DNA of 64,000 bases from Bog-159 sp963785255 (GTDB lineage Bacteria > Acidobacteriota > Terriglobia > Bryobacterales > Bryobacteraceae), in contig CAWAUR010000002.1 in NCBI GenBank assembly GCA_963785255.1, positions 806,001 through 870,000 on the forward strand, written 5' to 3'. Under the pieces are notes generated by a model. It made no database searches and was not told the origin of the DNA. It saw only the letters and a program-made list of their open reading frames with translations. Shown here piece after piece: positions 50,631 to 58,408 of this stretch. Made by a program: the position numbers and the translations under genes. Numbering within the stretch: position 1 is the first letter of the stretch; each line of letters starts with the position of its first letter.

Positions 50631-51392
50631 ATGCGATTCCGATATTTCCTACCTCTGGCGTGCGTAGCGTTCGCCGCTTCCGTTCCCGTGATCAAGTGGA
50701 AGACGGGCGACCGCGGCCGCCCTCTGCCGCCCATGGTCACACCCGGCGAGCCCAGCACTCAAGAACACGCCGGCACGGCTCCTTCCGACGCCGTGCAGCT
50801 CTTCAACGGAAAGGATCTCTCCGGCTGGCAACAGCGGAACGGCAAATCCGCCGCATGGAAAGTGCGCGACGGCTACTTTGAAGTGGCGCCCGGCTCCGGC
50901 GATCTGGTAACCAAAGAGCCCTTCGGCGATTGCCAGTTGCACGTCGAGTGGGCCACGCCCGCCCAGCCGCACGGCAGCGATCAGGAGCCCGGCAACAGCG
51001 GTGTGTACCTGCACTCGCTTTACGAAATCCAGGTGCTCGAATCCAACCGCAACAAAACCTATCCCGACGGCCAGGCCGGCGCGATCTACTGCCAGTATCC
51101 GCCGCTGGTAAATCCGGCGCGTCCGCCCGGAGAGTGGCAGACTTACGACATCGTCTTTCATGGCGCGCGATTTACGTCCGATGGGAAGCTGAAAGATGCG
51201 GCGACTATTACCCTGCTCTTCAACGGAGTCTTGGCTCAGGACAATGCTATGCCTACCGGGCCGACTGACTATATGAAGCGCCCCCCCTATAAAGCGACCC
51301 CCGCCAAACTGCCGCTCCTGTTACAGGATCACGGCCAACCCGTGCGCTACCGCAACATTTGGATTCGGGAATTGAAAGAACGCGCGGAGTAA
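50631..51392 (+). CDS. DUF1080 (3-keto-disaccharide hydrolase-like) secreted protein
   Basis: 253 aa. A signal-like N-terminus RYFLPLACVAFAASVPVI is followed by the DUF1080 concanavalin-like beta-sandwich: VQLFNGKDLSGWQQRNGKSA, AAWKVRDGYFEVAPGSGDLV, DCQLHVEWATPAQPHGSDQE, GNSGVYLHSLYEIQVLES, and PLLLQDHGQPVRYRNIWIRE. DUF1080 proteins are abundant in soil Acidobacteria and Planctomycetes and some hydrolyse 3-keto-glycosides. ATG 50631 fits the signal; longer starts are less likely. Its 3' end overlaps the convergent 110-aa gene by 46 bases. Confidence 0.85.
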   Translation: MRFRYFLPLACVAFAASVPVIKWKTGDRGRPLPPMVTPGEPSTQEHAGTAPSDAVQLFNGKDLSGWQQRNGKSAAWKVRDGYFEVAPGSGDLVTKEPFGDCQLHVEWATPAQPHGSDQEPGNSGVYLHSLYEIQVLESNRNKTYPDGQAGAIYCQYPPLVNPARPPGEWQTYDIVFHGARFTSDGKLKDAATITLLFNGVLAQDNAMPTGPTDYMKRPPYKATPAKLPLLLQDHGQPVRYRNIWIRELKERAE

Positions 51393-51676
51393 GTCCGGCT
51401 GCGCCACAAGTATTCGAGCAACAGAATCATCTTGTGTTCTTGATCGTCGAGCGGCTCAGCACGCCTGCGGCGAGCCTGCGCGAACTGCGCGATGCCTTCC
51501 GCCAATTCGCCCCGGCTGAGTGCCGAAGCGCCCGCGGACTCCAATACGCAGGCTCCCAGAAACTCGGCGATGTACTGCAATTCATCGGTGGAGAGCCCCA
51601 GCAGAAATCTGCGCGCTTTCCTTTGAAAGCGATGCTCGGCACAAGCCGTGATGGCGGATATCAAGGCCGTTCGCAA
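51347..51676 (-). CDS. Hypothetical protein, 109 aa
   Basis: Small helical protein: TALISAITACAEHRFQRKAR, RFLLGLSTDELQYIAEFLGA, LSRGELAEGIAQFAQARRRR and QEHKMILLLEYLWRS. No family is recognised. It uses a TTG start with AGGAG about 9 nt upstream. It overlaps the 3' end of the DUF1080 gene on the other strand. An antisense frame on the plus strand (51359-51697) reads less naturally. Confidence 0.6.
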   Translation of the reverse strand: MRTALISAITACAEHRFQRKARRFLLGLSTDELQYIAEFLGACVLESAGASALSRGELAEGIAQFAQARRRRAEPLDDQEHKMILLLEYLWRSRTYSARSFNSRIQMLR

Positions 51677-51764
51677 ACCTTAGGCTCCTGGCGCTGAGGC
51701 GAGTAAGTTACACCGGTTGAAGTTAATTATGCCGGAAAGGAATGCCGTATGCAAGGGGGGCGGC

Positions 51765-51860
51765 CGTTACCGAGCGGCGACCATTACCGAGCCGCGCTAG
51801 CTACCGAGCCGCAGTAGCTACTGAGCCGCGACCGTAAGGGAGCGGTCCCCGGAGCGGTCC
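51765..51860. repeat. Family D repeat cluster
   Basis: Four adjacent units: GTTACCGAGCGGCGACC, ATTACCGAGCCGCGC, CTACCGAGCCGCAG, and CTACTGAGCCGCGACCGTAA with GGGAGCGG, at the 3' side of pyrR and upstream of the 109-aa gene. This is the largest family D array in the window. Confidence 0.85.
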
Positions 51861-51879
51861 CCGTGGCTCAGAGCGTGTC

Positions 51880-52443
51880 CTAAACGGCTTCGCCCGCGGC
51901 TCTTTCCACTAACAGCACCTTTTCCATCTCGTCGATCTCCTGGAACTTCACCTCGATGATCTCGCTGTCCGAGGTCTGCACCAGGCGGCCCACGAACTGC
52001 GCTTCAATCGGCAGCTCGCGATGGCCGCGGTCGATCAGCACCAGCAGGTGTACGCGCGCCGGGCGGCCGTGGTCGAACAGCGCATCCAGCGCCGCGCGAA
52101 TGGTGCGGCCGGTGTACAGCACATCGTCCATCAGGATGATGTCCTTACCTTGCACGGAGAATGCAATTTCCGTGGCGCTGACCACCGGCTTGATATCGAC
52201 GGTGGTAAGGTCGTCGCGGTAGAGGTTGATATCCAGAATGCCTACGGGTACGGAGCGCTGCTCGAGCGATTCGATTTTGCGCGCCAGGCGCTGGGCGAGC
52301 GGCACGCCGCGGCGGCGGATACCGATGAATGCCAGCCGGTCGAGATCGGGATTCTTTTCCAGGATCTCGTGCGCCAGCCGCACCAGCGTGCGGTCGATTT
52401 CCGAGGCGCTCATCAGTTGGCCTTTGACGCGAGTGAGGGGCAT
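51880..52443 (-). CDS. pyrR: Pyrimidine operon regulator / uracil phosphoribosyltransferase PyrR
   Basis: About 187 aa. PRTase fold: ASEIDRTLVRLAHEILEKNP, AFIGIRRRGVPLAQRLARKI and the PRPP-binding loop ILMDDVLYTGRTIRAALDAL; LVLIDRGHRELPIEAQFVGR is the typical PyrR region. PyrR binds pyr mRNA leaders in a UMP-dependent way and causes attenuation in some bacteria; here no pyr gene or attenuator lies next to it. The ATG at 52443 gives the usual length; a longer upstream frame is unlikely. Confidence 0.93.
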   Translation of the reverse strand: MPLTRVKGQLMSASEIDRTLVRLAHEILEKNPDLDRLAFIGIRRRGVPLAQRLARKIESLEQRSVPVGILDINLYRDDLTTVDIKPVVSATEIAFSVQGKDIILMDDVLYTGRTIRAALDALFDHGRPARVHLLVLIDRGHRELPIEAQFVGRLVQTSDSEIIEVKFQEIDEMEKVLLVERAAGEAV

Positions 52444-52501
52444 GGTCGTGGTAAGCAACAGCGTAGCATAGCGGGTAATGGGCCACGAAGCGTGGCGCGG
52501 C

Positions 52502-53092
52502 TCAAAACTTTCCGGCGAAGTAGTAGTGGTTTTCGCCTTCATCGCGCGCTTCGCCAAGCGTTGCCAGCCCGGCATCTCGCAAAATCTGGCGGTAGCGTTC
52601 CGCGCCCAGCGATACGGACATGCGTCCAGTCAGCGCATCACACCATGTGACGGCCTCTCGCGGAGAGGTAAAGAGGAACCGGCCGCCGGCATTTAAGACC
52701 GCGCCGGCCTTGTGGATCAGCGTCTCTTGTACGGTGGGCGGCAGCAGAAACAACAAGCCCCAGGCGATCGCGGCGTCGAATGTGCGGTCGAAGAATGTGG
52801 AGTCCGGGGCGGCTTCGCATGCCGCGTGCGCCTGGGGAAATCGCCGGCGAAACGCGGCGAGGAGCGTTGCGGACGCATCCATGCCATAGATGTCGAATCC
52901 TTCGTTCATCAGCGATTGCGAAATGGGGACGCCGTGCCCGCATCCCAGATCGAGAATGGCGGCCCCGGATGGCAATGTTTTGCTCCATTCCAGGACGACC
53001 GCCGGACCGATCCGCGGATTTCGCGCGCGCATGAAGGTCTCGGCGCACTGCTCATAGCCATGGGAGAGGTCTTCGGAAAACGCGTCCGGCAT
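52502..53092 (-). CDS. Class I SAM-dependent methyltransferase
   Basis: 196 aa. SAM-binding motif I is GAAILDLGCGHGVPISQSLM, with YGMDASATLLAAFRRRFPQA as motif II and FDAAIAWGLLFLLPP as the later acidic strand. FLFTSPREAVTWCDALTGRM fits the post-core region. It looks like a small-molecule methyltransferase of the Methyltransf_11/25 type; the acceptor is unknown. It is 58 nt upstream of pyrR on the same strand. Confidence 0.85.
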   Translation of the reverse strand: MPDAFSEDLSHGYEQCAETFMRARNPRIGPAVVLEWSKTLPSGAAILDLGCGHGVPISQSLMNEGFDIYGMDASATLLAAFRRRFPQAHAACEAAPDSTFFDRTFDAAIAWGLLFLLPPTVQETLIHKAGAVLNAGGRFLFTSPREAVTWCDALTGRMSVSLGAERYRQILRDAGLATLGEARDEGENHYYFAGKF

Positions 53093-53253
53093 TTCGGATG
53101 TTAAATCCCCAGTTAATAAGTGTAAAACCAGCTGCCAATGCGCAGCCCTCCAGGGCAGTTAGGTATACACTGGCGCTAGCTAACCATAACACAAAGACGT
53201 GAATCGGCCGCTAAGTGTGATGGTGATCACTAACAGGAGGCTAGATACAAGCC
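53093..53253. promoter_or_regulatory. Divergent intergenic region
   Basis: 160 bases separating divergent genes, so it must hold promoters for both. Noted are an AGGAGG ribosome site 13 nt before the 53254 ATG and the palindromic GTGATCAC at 53223-53230, which could be an operator. No certain promoter elements were identified. Confidence 0.35.
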
Positions 53254-55008
53254 ATGTCACTGCGCAACTGTGTTTTGTTAGTAACCGCACTTTCAACCTC
53301 GCTGTGGGCCTCAAATGCCTATGTGGTTCGCAATTTGGCCTCGGATATTCCCGACTTGGCCGACTATACGGACCCTAACTTGAAAGGCGCATGGGGCATC
53401 TCGGAATCGGCCACCAGCCCGTTCTGGATCTCGGATGCCGGCTCGGGTTTCTCCACCCTCTATTCGAGCGCTGGCAGTCCCATCCCGCTGGTGGTAACCA
53501 TACCGCCCAAAGCCGGCGGCATGACGGGTGTTCCGACAGGAACCGTAAATAACGGCACAACGGGTTTTGCGATCGCCACCGGGGAACCAGCCGCTTTCAT
53601 CTTCGATACGTTGGATGGAACCATATCCGGCTGGAACGCCACCGTGAATAAGACCGCGGCGCAGGTGATGGTAGATAACTCATCGTCCGGGGCATCCTAT
53701 ACGGGTCTGGCGATCGGGACCAACGGTTCGAACACTTATCTTTACGCTGCGAATTTCTCCGCGGGCACGATCGAGGTCTACGACTCGACTTATACGCCGG
53801 TAACTATGACCAACGCGTTTCAGGACCCAACTTTGCCGGCCGGATACGCCCCGTTCAACGTGCAGAATCTGGCAGGCAGTTTGTATGTCGCCTATGCGCT
53901 GCAGAACAGCAGCAAGAGCTTTGCGACGCCCGGCGCGGGCAATGGCTATGTGGATGTCTATACCACTGCGGGAACGCTGGTGATGCGCCTGGTCTCGGGT
54001 GGGCAACTGAATGCGCCGTGGGGCCTGGCCATGGCGCCCGGCGGCTTCGGCGATTTCGCCAACGATCTGCTGGTGGGCAATTTCGGCGACGGCACGATCA
54101 ACGTGTTTAACCCCAGCACCGGCGTATATATCGCAACGCTGCAGGATCTCTACGGCGCGCCCATCGTGGTGCCCAACCTGTGGGCCTTGCAACCTGGCAA
54201 CGGCGGCAGCGGCGGCGATTCCAACGCCGTCTACTTCACTGCCGGGATTCCGGGGCCGGATAACGGGACTCACGGACTTTTCGGCCGTCTGCAGGCAGCG
54301 CCCATTGTAACTGCGCCCATGGTGGTGAACGGCGCCAGCTTTCAACCGGGCATCGCTCCCAACACATTTGTCTCGATCCTGGGGGGTAATCTCTCGGGAA
54401 CTACACGCGTGTGGGATTCCGAGGACTTCATCAATAACGCGCTCCCCACAAACATAGATAGCGTGAGCGTTACCGTGAACGGCGAATACGCATTTGTGAA
54501 CTATGTCAGCCCCGACCAACTGAACATCCTGCTGCCGGTGGATGTGGCGCCCGGACAAGCGCAACTGCAGACGTTTAACTTCGGGCTGGCCAGCTCCACG
54601 GTAACTGTTCAGGTACAGGATGTGGCGCCCGCGTTTTTCTACCAGAGCGACTTCGTGCATGTGGTGGCGCAGCATGCGGATGGCACGATGGTCGGCCCAA
54701 CCAGTATTAAGGGAGACACGCCGGCCGCTCCAGGAGAGACCATCATCCTTTACGGTACAGGATTTGGTCCGACCAATCCGGCCACGCCGAACGGTCAACT
54801 AATTACCACTCCATTGCAGATGGCGACTTATCCGACGGTTATGATCGGCGGTACCTCGGCCAGCGTGCCGTTCGCCGGAGTGACTTATGCCGGCGTATAT
54901 CAAATCAATGTCACTGTGCCCACGTCGGCCACGAGCGGAGATGTGCCGGTGGTGGCGCTGGTTGGATCGACGTCGTCGCCGAGTGCCGCGATGATCGCCG
55001 TGCAGTAG
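53254..55008 (+). CDS. Secreted TIGR03118-type protein with Solibacter C-terminal domain
   Basis: 584 aa. Signal RNCVLLVTALSTSLWAS, then a beta-propeller-like TIGR03118 region (LKGAWGISESATSPFWISDA, AFIFDTLDGTISGWNATVNK, GLAIGTNGSNTYLYAANFSA, GGQLNAPWGLAMAPGGFGDF) and a C-terminal TIGR03437 domain of Solibacter-type proteins (VNGASFQPGIAPNTFVSILG, YVSPDQLNILLPVDVAPGQA, ETIILYGTGFGPTNPATPNG). These are cell-surface or secreted proteins of unknown function, very numerous in Solibacter genomes. This is one of the best taxonomic pointers in the window. Confidence 0.9.
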   Translation: MSLRNCVLLVTALSTSLWASNAYVVRNLASDIPDLADYTDPNLKGAWGISESATSPFWISDAGSGFSTLYSSAGSPIPLVVTIPPKAGGMTGVPTGTVNNGTTGFAIATGEPAAFIFDTLDGTISGWNATVNKTAAQVMVDNSSSGASYTGLAIGTNGSNTYLYAANFSAGTIEVYDSTYTPVTMTNAFQDPTLPAGYAPFNVQNLAGSLYVAYALQNSSKSFATPGAGNGYVDVYTTAGTLVMRLVSGGQLNAPWGLAMAPGGFGDFANDLLVGNFGDGTINVFNPSTGVYIATLQDLYGAPIVVPNLWALQPGNGGSGGDSNAVYFTAGIPGPDNGTHGLFGRLQAAPIVTAPMVVNGASFQPGIAPNTFVSILGGNLSGTTRVWDSEDFINNALPTNIDSVSVTVNGEYAFVNYVSPDQLNILLPVDVAPGQAQLQTFNFGLASSTVTVQVQDVAPAFFYQSDFVHVVAQHADGTMVGPTSIKGDTPAAPGETIILYGTGFGPTNPATPNGQLITTPLQMATYPTVMIGGTSASVPFAGVTYAGVYQINVTVPTSATSGDVPVVALVGSTSSPSAAMIAVQ

Positions 55009-55070
55009 TTTGTGGAGCAGGCTCATAGCCTGCGCGGGCCTCGTAGGCCCGCAGAGTGCCTGCCCACAGA
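55009..55070. repeat. Family A repeat after a stop codon
   Basis: TGTGGAGCAGGCTCATAGCC then TGCGCGGGCCTCGTAGGCCC plus GCAGAGTGCCTGCCCACA, one to two bases past the TAG of the preceding gene. Confidence 0.88.
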
Positions 55071-55085
55071 CTACAATGATCGTAA

Positions 55086-56429
55086 GTGAATCGCATAAAT
55101 CGCCGCGGCTTTCTGTCGGCATTGGCGGCCGGCCTGTCCGCTCAAACCGCGCCCGAGACCGCCGGAGCGGATGTCACGTTGCGCATCGCGCCGGTGGAAC
55201 TGGAGATCGCGCCGCGGCGAATCATTAAGACCATCGGATACAACGGCTCCGTGCCAGGTCCGCTGCTGCGCTGGCGCGAAGGCCGTCAGGTGACGGTGGA
55301 CATCCACAATGACACCTCCACCGCGGAGGTTGTGCACTGGCATGGGTTGTTCACTCCAACGGAATCCGACGGAGCCATGGAAGAGGGCACGCCCATGGTG
55401 CCCGCGCACGGCTCGCGGCGCTACACATTCGTGCCCCGCCCCTCGGGAACTCGCTGGTATCACACTCACATACCGGCTGGCCGCAACTTGAAACGCAGCA
55501 CTTACACGGGACAGTTCGGCTTCTTGTATATCGAGCCTGCCGGCGACCCCGGCCGATACGACGCCGAGGTTTTCCTGGCGCTGCACGGATGGGAACCCTA
55601 TCTGGGAACCATGGGCACGGACGAGGGCTCGCTGGATGTGATTTATCAGAGTTACTCGGTGAATGGCCACTCGCTCGGTTACGGCGATCCCGTACGCGTG
55701 AAGGAAGGCCAGAGAATTATGTTCCGGATCTTGAACGCCAGCGCTACCATGGTGCACCGGCTGGCATTCGCCGGACATCAGTTCGAGGTGGTGGCCCTGG
55801 ATGGTAACCCGGTTCCCGCGCCGCGCGTGGTCGACCTGCTTGAGCTCGGCCCGGCGGAGAGAATCGACGCGCTGGTAACTATGAACCAGCCGGGTGTTTG
55901 GATTTTGGGCGAGATGGACGAACACGTGCGGAACGCCGGTTTGGGTGTGGTTGTGGAGTACGCCAACCGCAGCGGCCCGCCGCGATGGAGCGCGCCCTCG
56001 GGCGCCGCGTGGGATTACGCCATCTTCGGCCGGAATGCCGCCCCATCCGCCCGCAATGCCGAACTGGCGCCGCTTGTGTTCAAACGGAAATTCGCCGGGA
56101 ATCGCTGGGTGGATTACTGGACCATCAACGGTAAATCGTATCCTAAAACCGATCCCGTCCAGGTTCGCGCGGGCCAATGGTACAGGCTGCGGTTCGATAA
56201 CCAGAGCAACGAAGCGCATCCGGTTCACTTACATCGTCATTCGTTCGAACTTACTAAGTTGGCCGGCAAGCCGACTTCGGGAATCGTTAAGGACGTAGTA
56301 ATGGTGCCGGCGAATAGCCAAGTCGAGGTGGATTTTAGAGCGGATAATCCCGGCGCGTCTCTTCTGCACTGCCATATGCAAATCCACATGGATTATGGTT
56401 TTATGACCCTCGTCCAGTACGTCGGATAA
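55086..56429 (+). CDS. Multicopper oxidase
   Basis: 447-aa exported laccase-like oxidase. The N-terminus RINRRGFLSALAAGLSA is a Tat-like signal. All four copper-ligand blocks are visible: VVHWHG, TRWYHTHIPAG, EAHPVHLHRHSFE and SLLHCHMQIHMDYG, which together fit one type 1 and the trinuclear centre, with Cys, His and Met for T1. It uses a GTG start at 55086. Likely oxidises phenolic compounds or metal ions using O2. The 3' end overlaps the convergent selenoprotein gene by 29 bases. Confidence 0.92.
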   Translation: MNRINRRGFLSALAAGLSAQTAPETAGADVTLRIAPVELEIAPRRIIKTIGYNGSVPGPLLRWREGRQVTVDIHNDTSTAEVVHWHGLFTPTESDGAMEEGTPMVPAHGSRRYTFVPRPSGTRWYHTHIPAGRNLKRSTYTGQFGFLYIEPAGDPGRYDAEVFLALHGWEPYLGTMGTDEGSLDVIYQSYSVNGHSLGYGDPVRVKEGQRIMFRILNASATMVHRLAFAGHQFEVVALDGNPVPAPRVVDLLELGPAERIDALVTMNQPGVWILGEMDEHVRNAGLGVVVEYANRSGPPRWSAPSGAAWDYAIFGRNAAPSARNAELAPLVFKRKFAGNRWVDYWTINGKSYPKTDPVQVRAGQWYRLRFDNQSNEAHPVHLHRHSFELTKLAGKPTSGIVKDVVMVPANSQVEVDFRADNPGASLLHCHMQIHMDYGFMTLVQYVG

Positions 56430-57150
56430 GTTGGCTAGCCTCCACAAACGCGCGAATCAACGGATGCGGCCGTCCCGCCTGCGACGATAACTGCGGCTGA
56501 AACAAAGTAGCGATAAAAAACGGATGCGCAGGTAACTCAACAATTCGAATGTCCCCGCCCTCTGAGAAACCCGACAAAACCAACCCAGCCGCCTCCAGCG
56601 CACTCGGGTAAACCGGATTGACCTCGTAATTGCAAAAATAGCGCTCCGAAACTTGGTCGCACCCGTAGATCTCAAACGCGCGCGTGCCGCTCTTCAACCG
56701 AATCCCGGCCGCCGCATGCAGACTCGGCGCGCCGGGAGAGCGGTCCGGCATGGGACACGCCACCGCCGTAATCAGCAGGTGCGAAGACGGCACGCCATGT
56801 TCCGACGAATCGGCATCCGCCAACCCCATCACATTCCTGGCATACTCTAACAGAGTATGTTGGAAGCCCCCTCAAGTTCCGATCAGCGGCCAGCCTTCGG
56901 TGCGCGCGAAACCAATTGCTGCAAACGCACCGTGCATGCTGCGGTACGGACTGCCGGAAGAGATAAACATTCCGTCATAATTGCGGAAGATCTTGTCCGC
57001 ATCGCGCTCGGCGCATGCGGTGGCGATCCACTTGGAATCCATGCTCACGCCCAAAGATTCCGCCGCATGCCCCAGCGCAGCGTTGATGGCGCGATGCGTT
57101 TGATATTCGGGATTGAAATCGCCCACCACGGCGATGCGCACGGTGCTCAT
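56401..57150 (-). CDS. CTP synthase C-terminal region-related selenoprotein (UGA-coded Sec)
   Basis: A continuous 249-residue frame of the CTP-synthase glutaminase-like family (start MSTVRIAVVGDFN at 57150). It is broken only by an in-frame TGA at 56872-56874, codon 93. That codon is in the position of the catalytic cysteine (family pattern GTCGGFQ; here WPLIGT-UGA-GGFQHTLLEYAR). The downstream part continues without frame change to 56401. Twelve nt after the UGA a perfect 7-bp hairpin begins (stem CATACTC/GAGTATG, loop TGTTA, G at loop position 2), a fit to the bacterial SECIS rule. The family is known to include selenoprotein members. The His and Glu of the GATase triad are replaced (FQPQ, Gln218 and Gln220), so glutamine hydrolysis is doubtful. 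A plain nonsense mutation is the alternative. Confidence 0.88.
56841..56874 (-). promoter_or_regulatory. Putative bacterial SECIS element with Sec UGA codon
   Basis: UGA (56872-56874), 12-nt spacer, stem CATACTC (56859-56853), loop TGTTA (56852-56848), stem GAGTATG (56847-56841). Loop starts 20 nt downstream of UGA and has G in its second position; both agree with published bSECIS rules. The coding sequence here uses the rare TTA Leu codon inside the loop, as expected if the RNA structure is selected. Confidence 0.8.
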
Positions 57151-57239
57151 TCGATCCATCCTATCATCGCGCCGGTAACTTGAGTTTCGGCGTGGTAAGC
57201 AAGTTGATTTCTGAGCCGCGCGCGTCGGCAAGCGGTGCT

Positions 57240-57623
57240 TTACCGGGGACGAAGCCGTGCGTCGATCTCCACCTGATATCCGCTGACCAGCCGGTTGGTT
57301 TCGTTCGCCATGCCCACCACCGCCATCAGTTCGGCGAACATCGCGTCCGACATGCCCGCCTTGCGCGCAGCGGCCGTGTGCGACGCAATACAGTATGGGC
57401 ACTGATTGCTGGCGCTGACCGCCAGGTAAATCATCTCCTTGGTCAGTGCATCGAGCGCTCCGGGAGCCATGATCTGTTTGATGCTCTCCCAGGTGCGGCG
57501 CAGGGTGGCGGGATCGTGCGCCAGCGCCTTCCAAAAATTGTTGATCCAGTCCGTTTGCCGGGTGGCCATGATATCGTCGTACACGGCTCGCACTTCGGGA
57601 CTGGCGTCGGAGTATTCGATCAT
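57240..57623 (-). CDS. AhpD-like carboxymuconolactone decarboxylase family protein
   Basis: 127 aa. CMD fold with the redox motif SNQCPYCIASHTAAARKAGM (CxxC and downstream His), plus the family helices (VRAVYDDIMATRQTDWINNF, LTKEMIYLAVSASN and MVAVVGMANETNRL-type end). It is a likely peroxidase or thiol-disulphide carrier. It stands directly upstream of the selenoprotein gene on the same strand, 90 nt away, so the two may be cotranscribed and may act together in thiol/selenol chemistry. ATG 57623 was chosen; an upstream ATG adds 10 residues. Confidence 0.88.
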   Translation of the reverse strand: MIEYSDASPEVRAVYDDIMATRQTDWINNFWKALAHDPATLRRTWESIKQIMAPGALDALTKEMIYLAVSASNQCPYCIASHTAAARKAGMSDAMFAELMAVVGMANETNRLVSGYQVEIDARLRPR

Positions 57624-57680
57624 CGGTTCGCTTGAGTATACCCCAGATCGCACGCGGCCTCTAGACCAATCTTCAGGAGG

Positions 57681-58127
57681 TCATTCGCGGCCAGATAGCA
57701 GCGTGAGGTCGAGTCCGGCAATCTTTGGGAAAGTTCGATCGAAGGTCACCAGCCGCAAACCGGCGGTTCGGGCAAAGGCGGCAAGATAAGCGTCCGCCCA
57801 CAGCTTGGTCGCGGGCCGTTCGCGCAGGCTTGCAGAGTGGAAAAAATGCTCGAATTCGGCTGAAGCCGGCTCGGGCATGAACGCGACGCGCCCGTCTTCG
57901 AACCAGCGATGATAGGCCGCCCATGCTCCTCGCTGGGTCATAATCTCTTCCTCCATGACCTGCGGATTGGTCAACAGGCGCAGCAGGCCGAGTTGTGTGA
58001 AGCGGCAGAAGAACAACGAGGAATCGCCCGCGGATTCGAACCACATTGACGCGACACTGTGGTGGACATGCCGGCTGTGGGTGAGCGCGAGCCATACGTT
58101 CACATCAGGGAAATGGGATGATCTCAT
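57681..58127 (-). CDS. vapC: VapC-type PIN-domain toxin
   Basis: 148 aa. PIN fold: FPDVNVWLALTHSRHVHHSV with the first acidic residue, FTQLGLLRLLTNP, TKLWADAYLAAFARTAGLRL and VTFDRTFPKI with the later acidic residues that bind metal in VapC ribonucleases. The gene follows the VapB-like gene and overlaps it by 23 bases, as usual for type II toxin-antitoxin pairs. VapC toxins cleave RNA (often tRNA or rRNA); target unknown. Confidence 0.9.
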   Translation of the reverse strand: MRSSHFPDVNVWLALTHSRHVHHSVASMWFESAGDSSLFFCRFTQLGLLRLLTNPQVMEEEIMTQRGAWAAYHRWFEDGRVAFMPEPASAEFEHFFHSASLRERPATKLWADAYLAAFARTAGLRLVTFDRTFPKIAGLDLTLLSGRE

Positions 58128-58329
58128 AGATCTTCTCGTTCGTTAGATGGAGCGCACCCGGCCGTTTGGAGCGAACGATCGGTAGGCGGACGCGGTTGCT
58201 CCGCTTGCGGTTCTCAAGCTGGCTTTCGACTCCACGCAGGATCAGCTCTTTTACGGAGCATCCTTGTTCGGCGGCGGTGGCCTTCAGCCGGCGATAAGCG
58301 GCGTCCGGAATATCCACTGTGGTTCGCAT
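58105..58329 (-). CDS. vapB: VapB-like ribbon-helix-helix antitoxin
   Basis: 74 aa. The N-terminal RHH motif is TTVDIPDAAYRRLKATAAEQ, then GCSVKELILRGVESQLEN, typical of small antitoxins and repressors. The C-terminal tail (LPIVRSKRPGALHLTNEKIY) should wrap the toxin. ATG at 58329; the toxin ORF starts inside its 3' end. It probably represses its own promoter, which would lie in the 79 bases before the cytochrome gene. Confidence 0.88.
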   Translation of the reverse strand: MRTTVDIPDAAYRRLKATAAEQGCSVKELILRGVESQLENRKRSNRVRLPIVRSKRPGALHLTNEKIYEIIPFP

Positions 58330-58408
58330 GACTGCATCCTACCATATTTATGGCTGGGCCGGCCCAGCTTGATCCGCCCGCGTCACTGCGATATCACTAG
58401 AGGGTTGT

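Noticed and set aside
51359..51697. Plus-strand 112-aa ORF
   Set aside because: The minus-strand frame over the same stretch has better helix patterning and a ribosome site; this one was judged a shadow.
51765..51860. CRISPR array
   Set aside because: Family D units are close together but have no spacers of constant length and no cas genes nearby.
53680..54798. Minus-strand ORF of 372 aa
   Set aside because: Antisense to the TIGR03118/TIGR03437 protein.
55071..56228. Minus-strand ORF of 385 aa
   Set aside because: Antisense to the multicopper oxidase, which has all copper motifs.
56872..57534. Longer 5' frame of the selenoprotein gene
   Set aside because: The part upstream of 57150 overlaps the AhpD-like gene in another frame; the family-like sequence starts with MSTVRIAVVGDFN at 57150.
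58020..58045. T-arm-like sequence GGTTCGAATCC on the minus strand, hint of a tRNA
   Set aside because: Lies within the VapC reading frame; no acceptor, D or anticodon arms around it.
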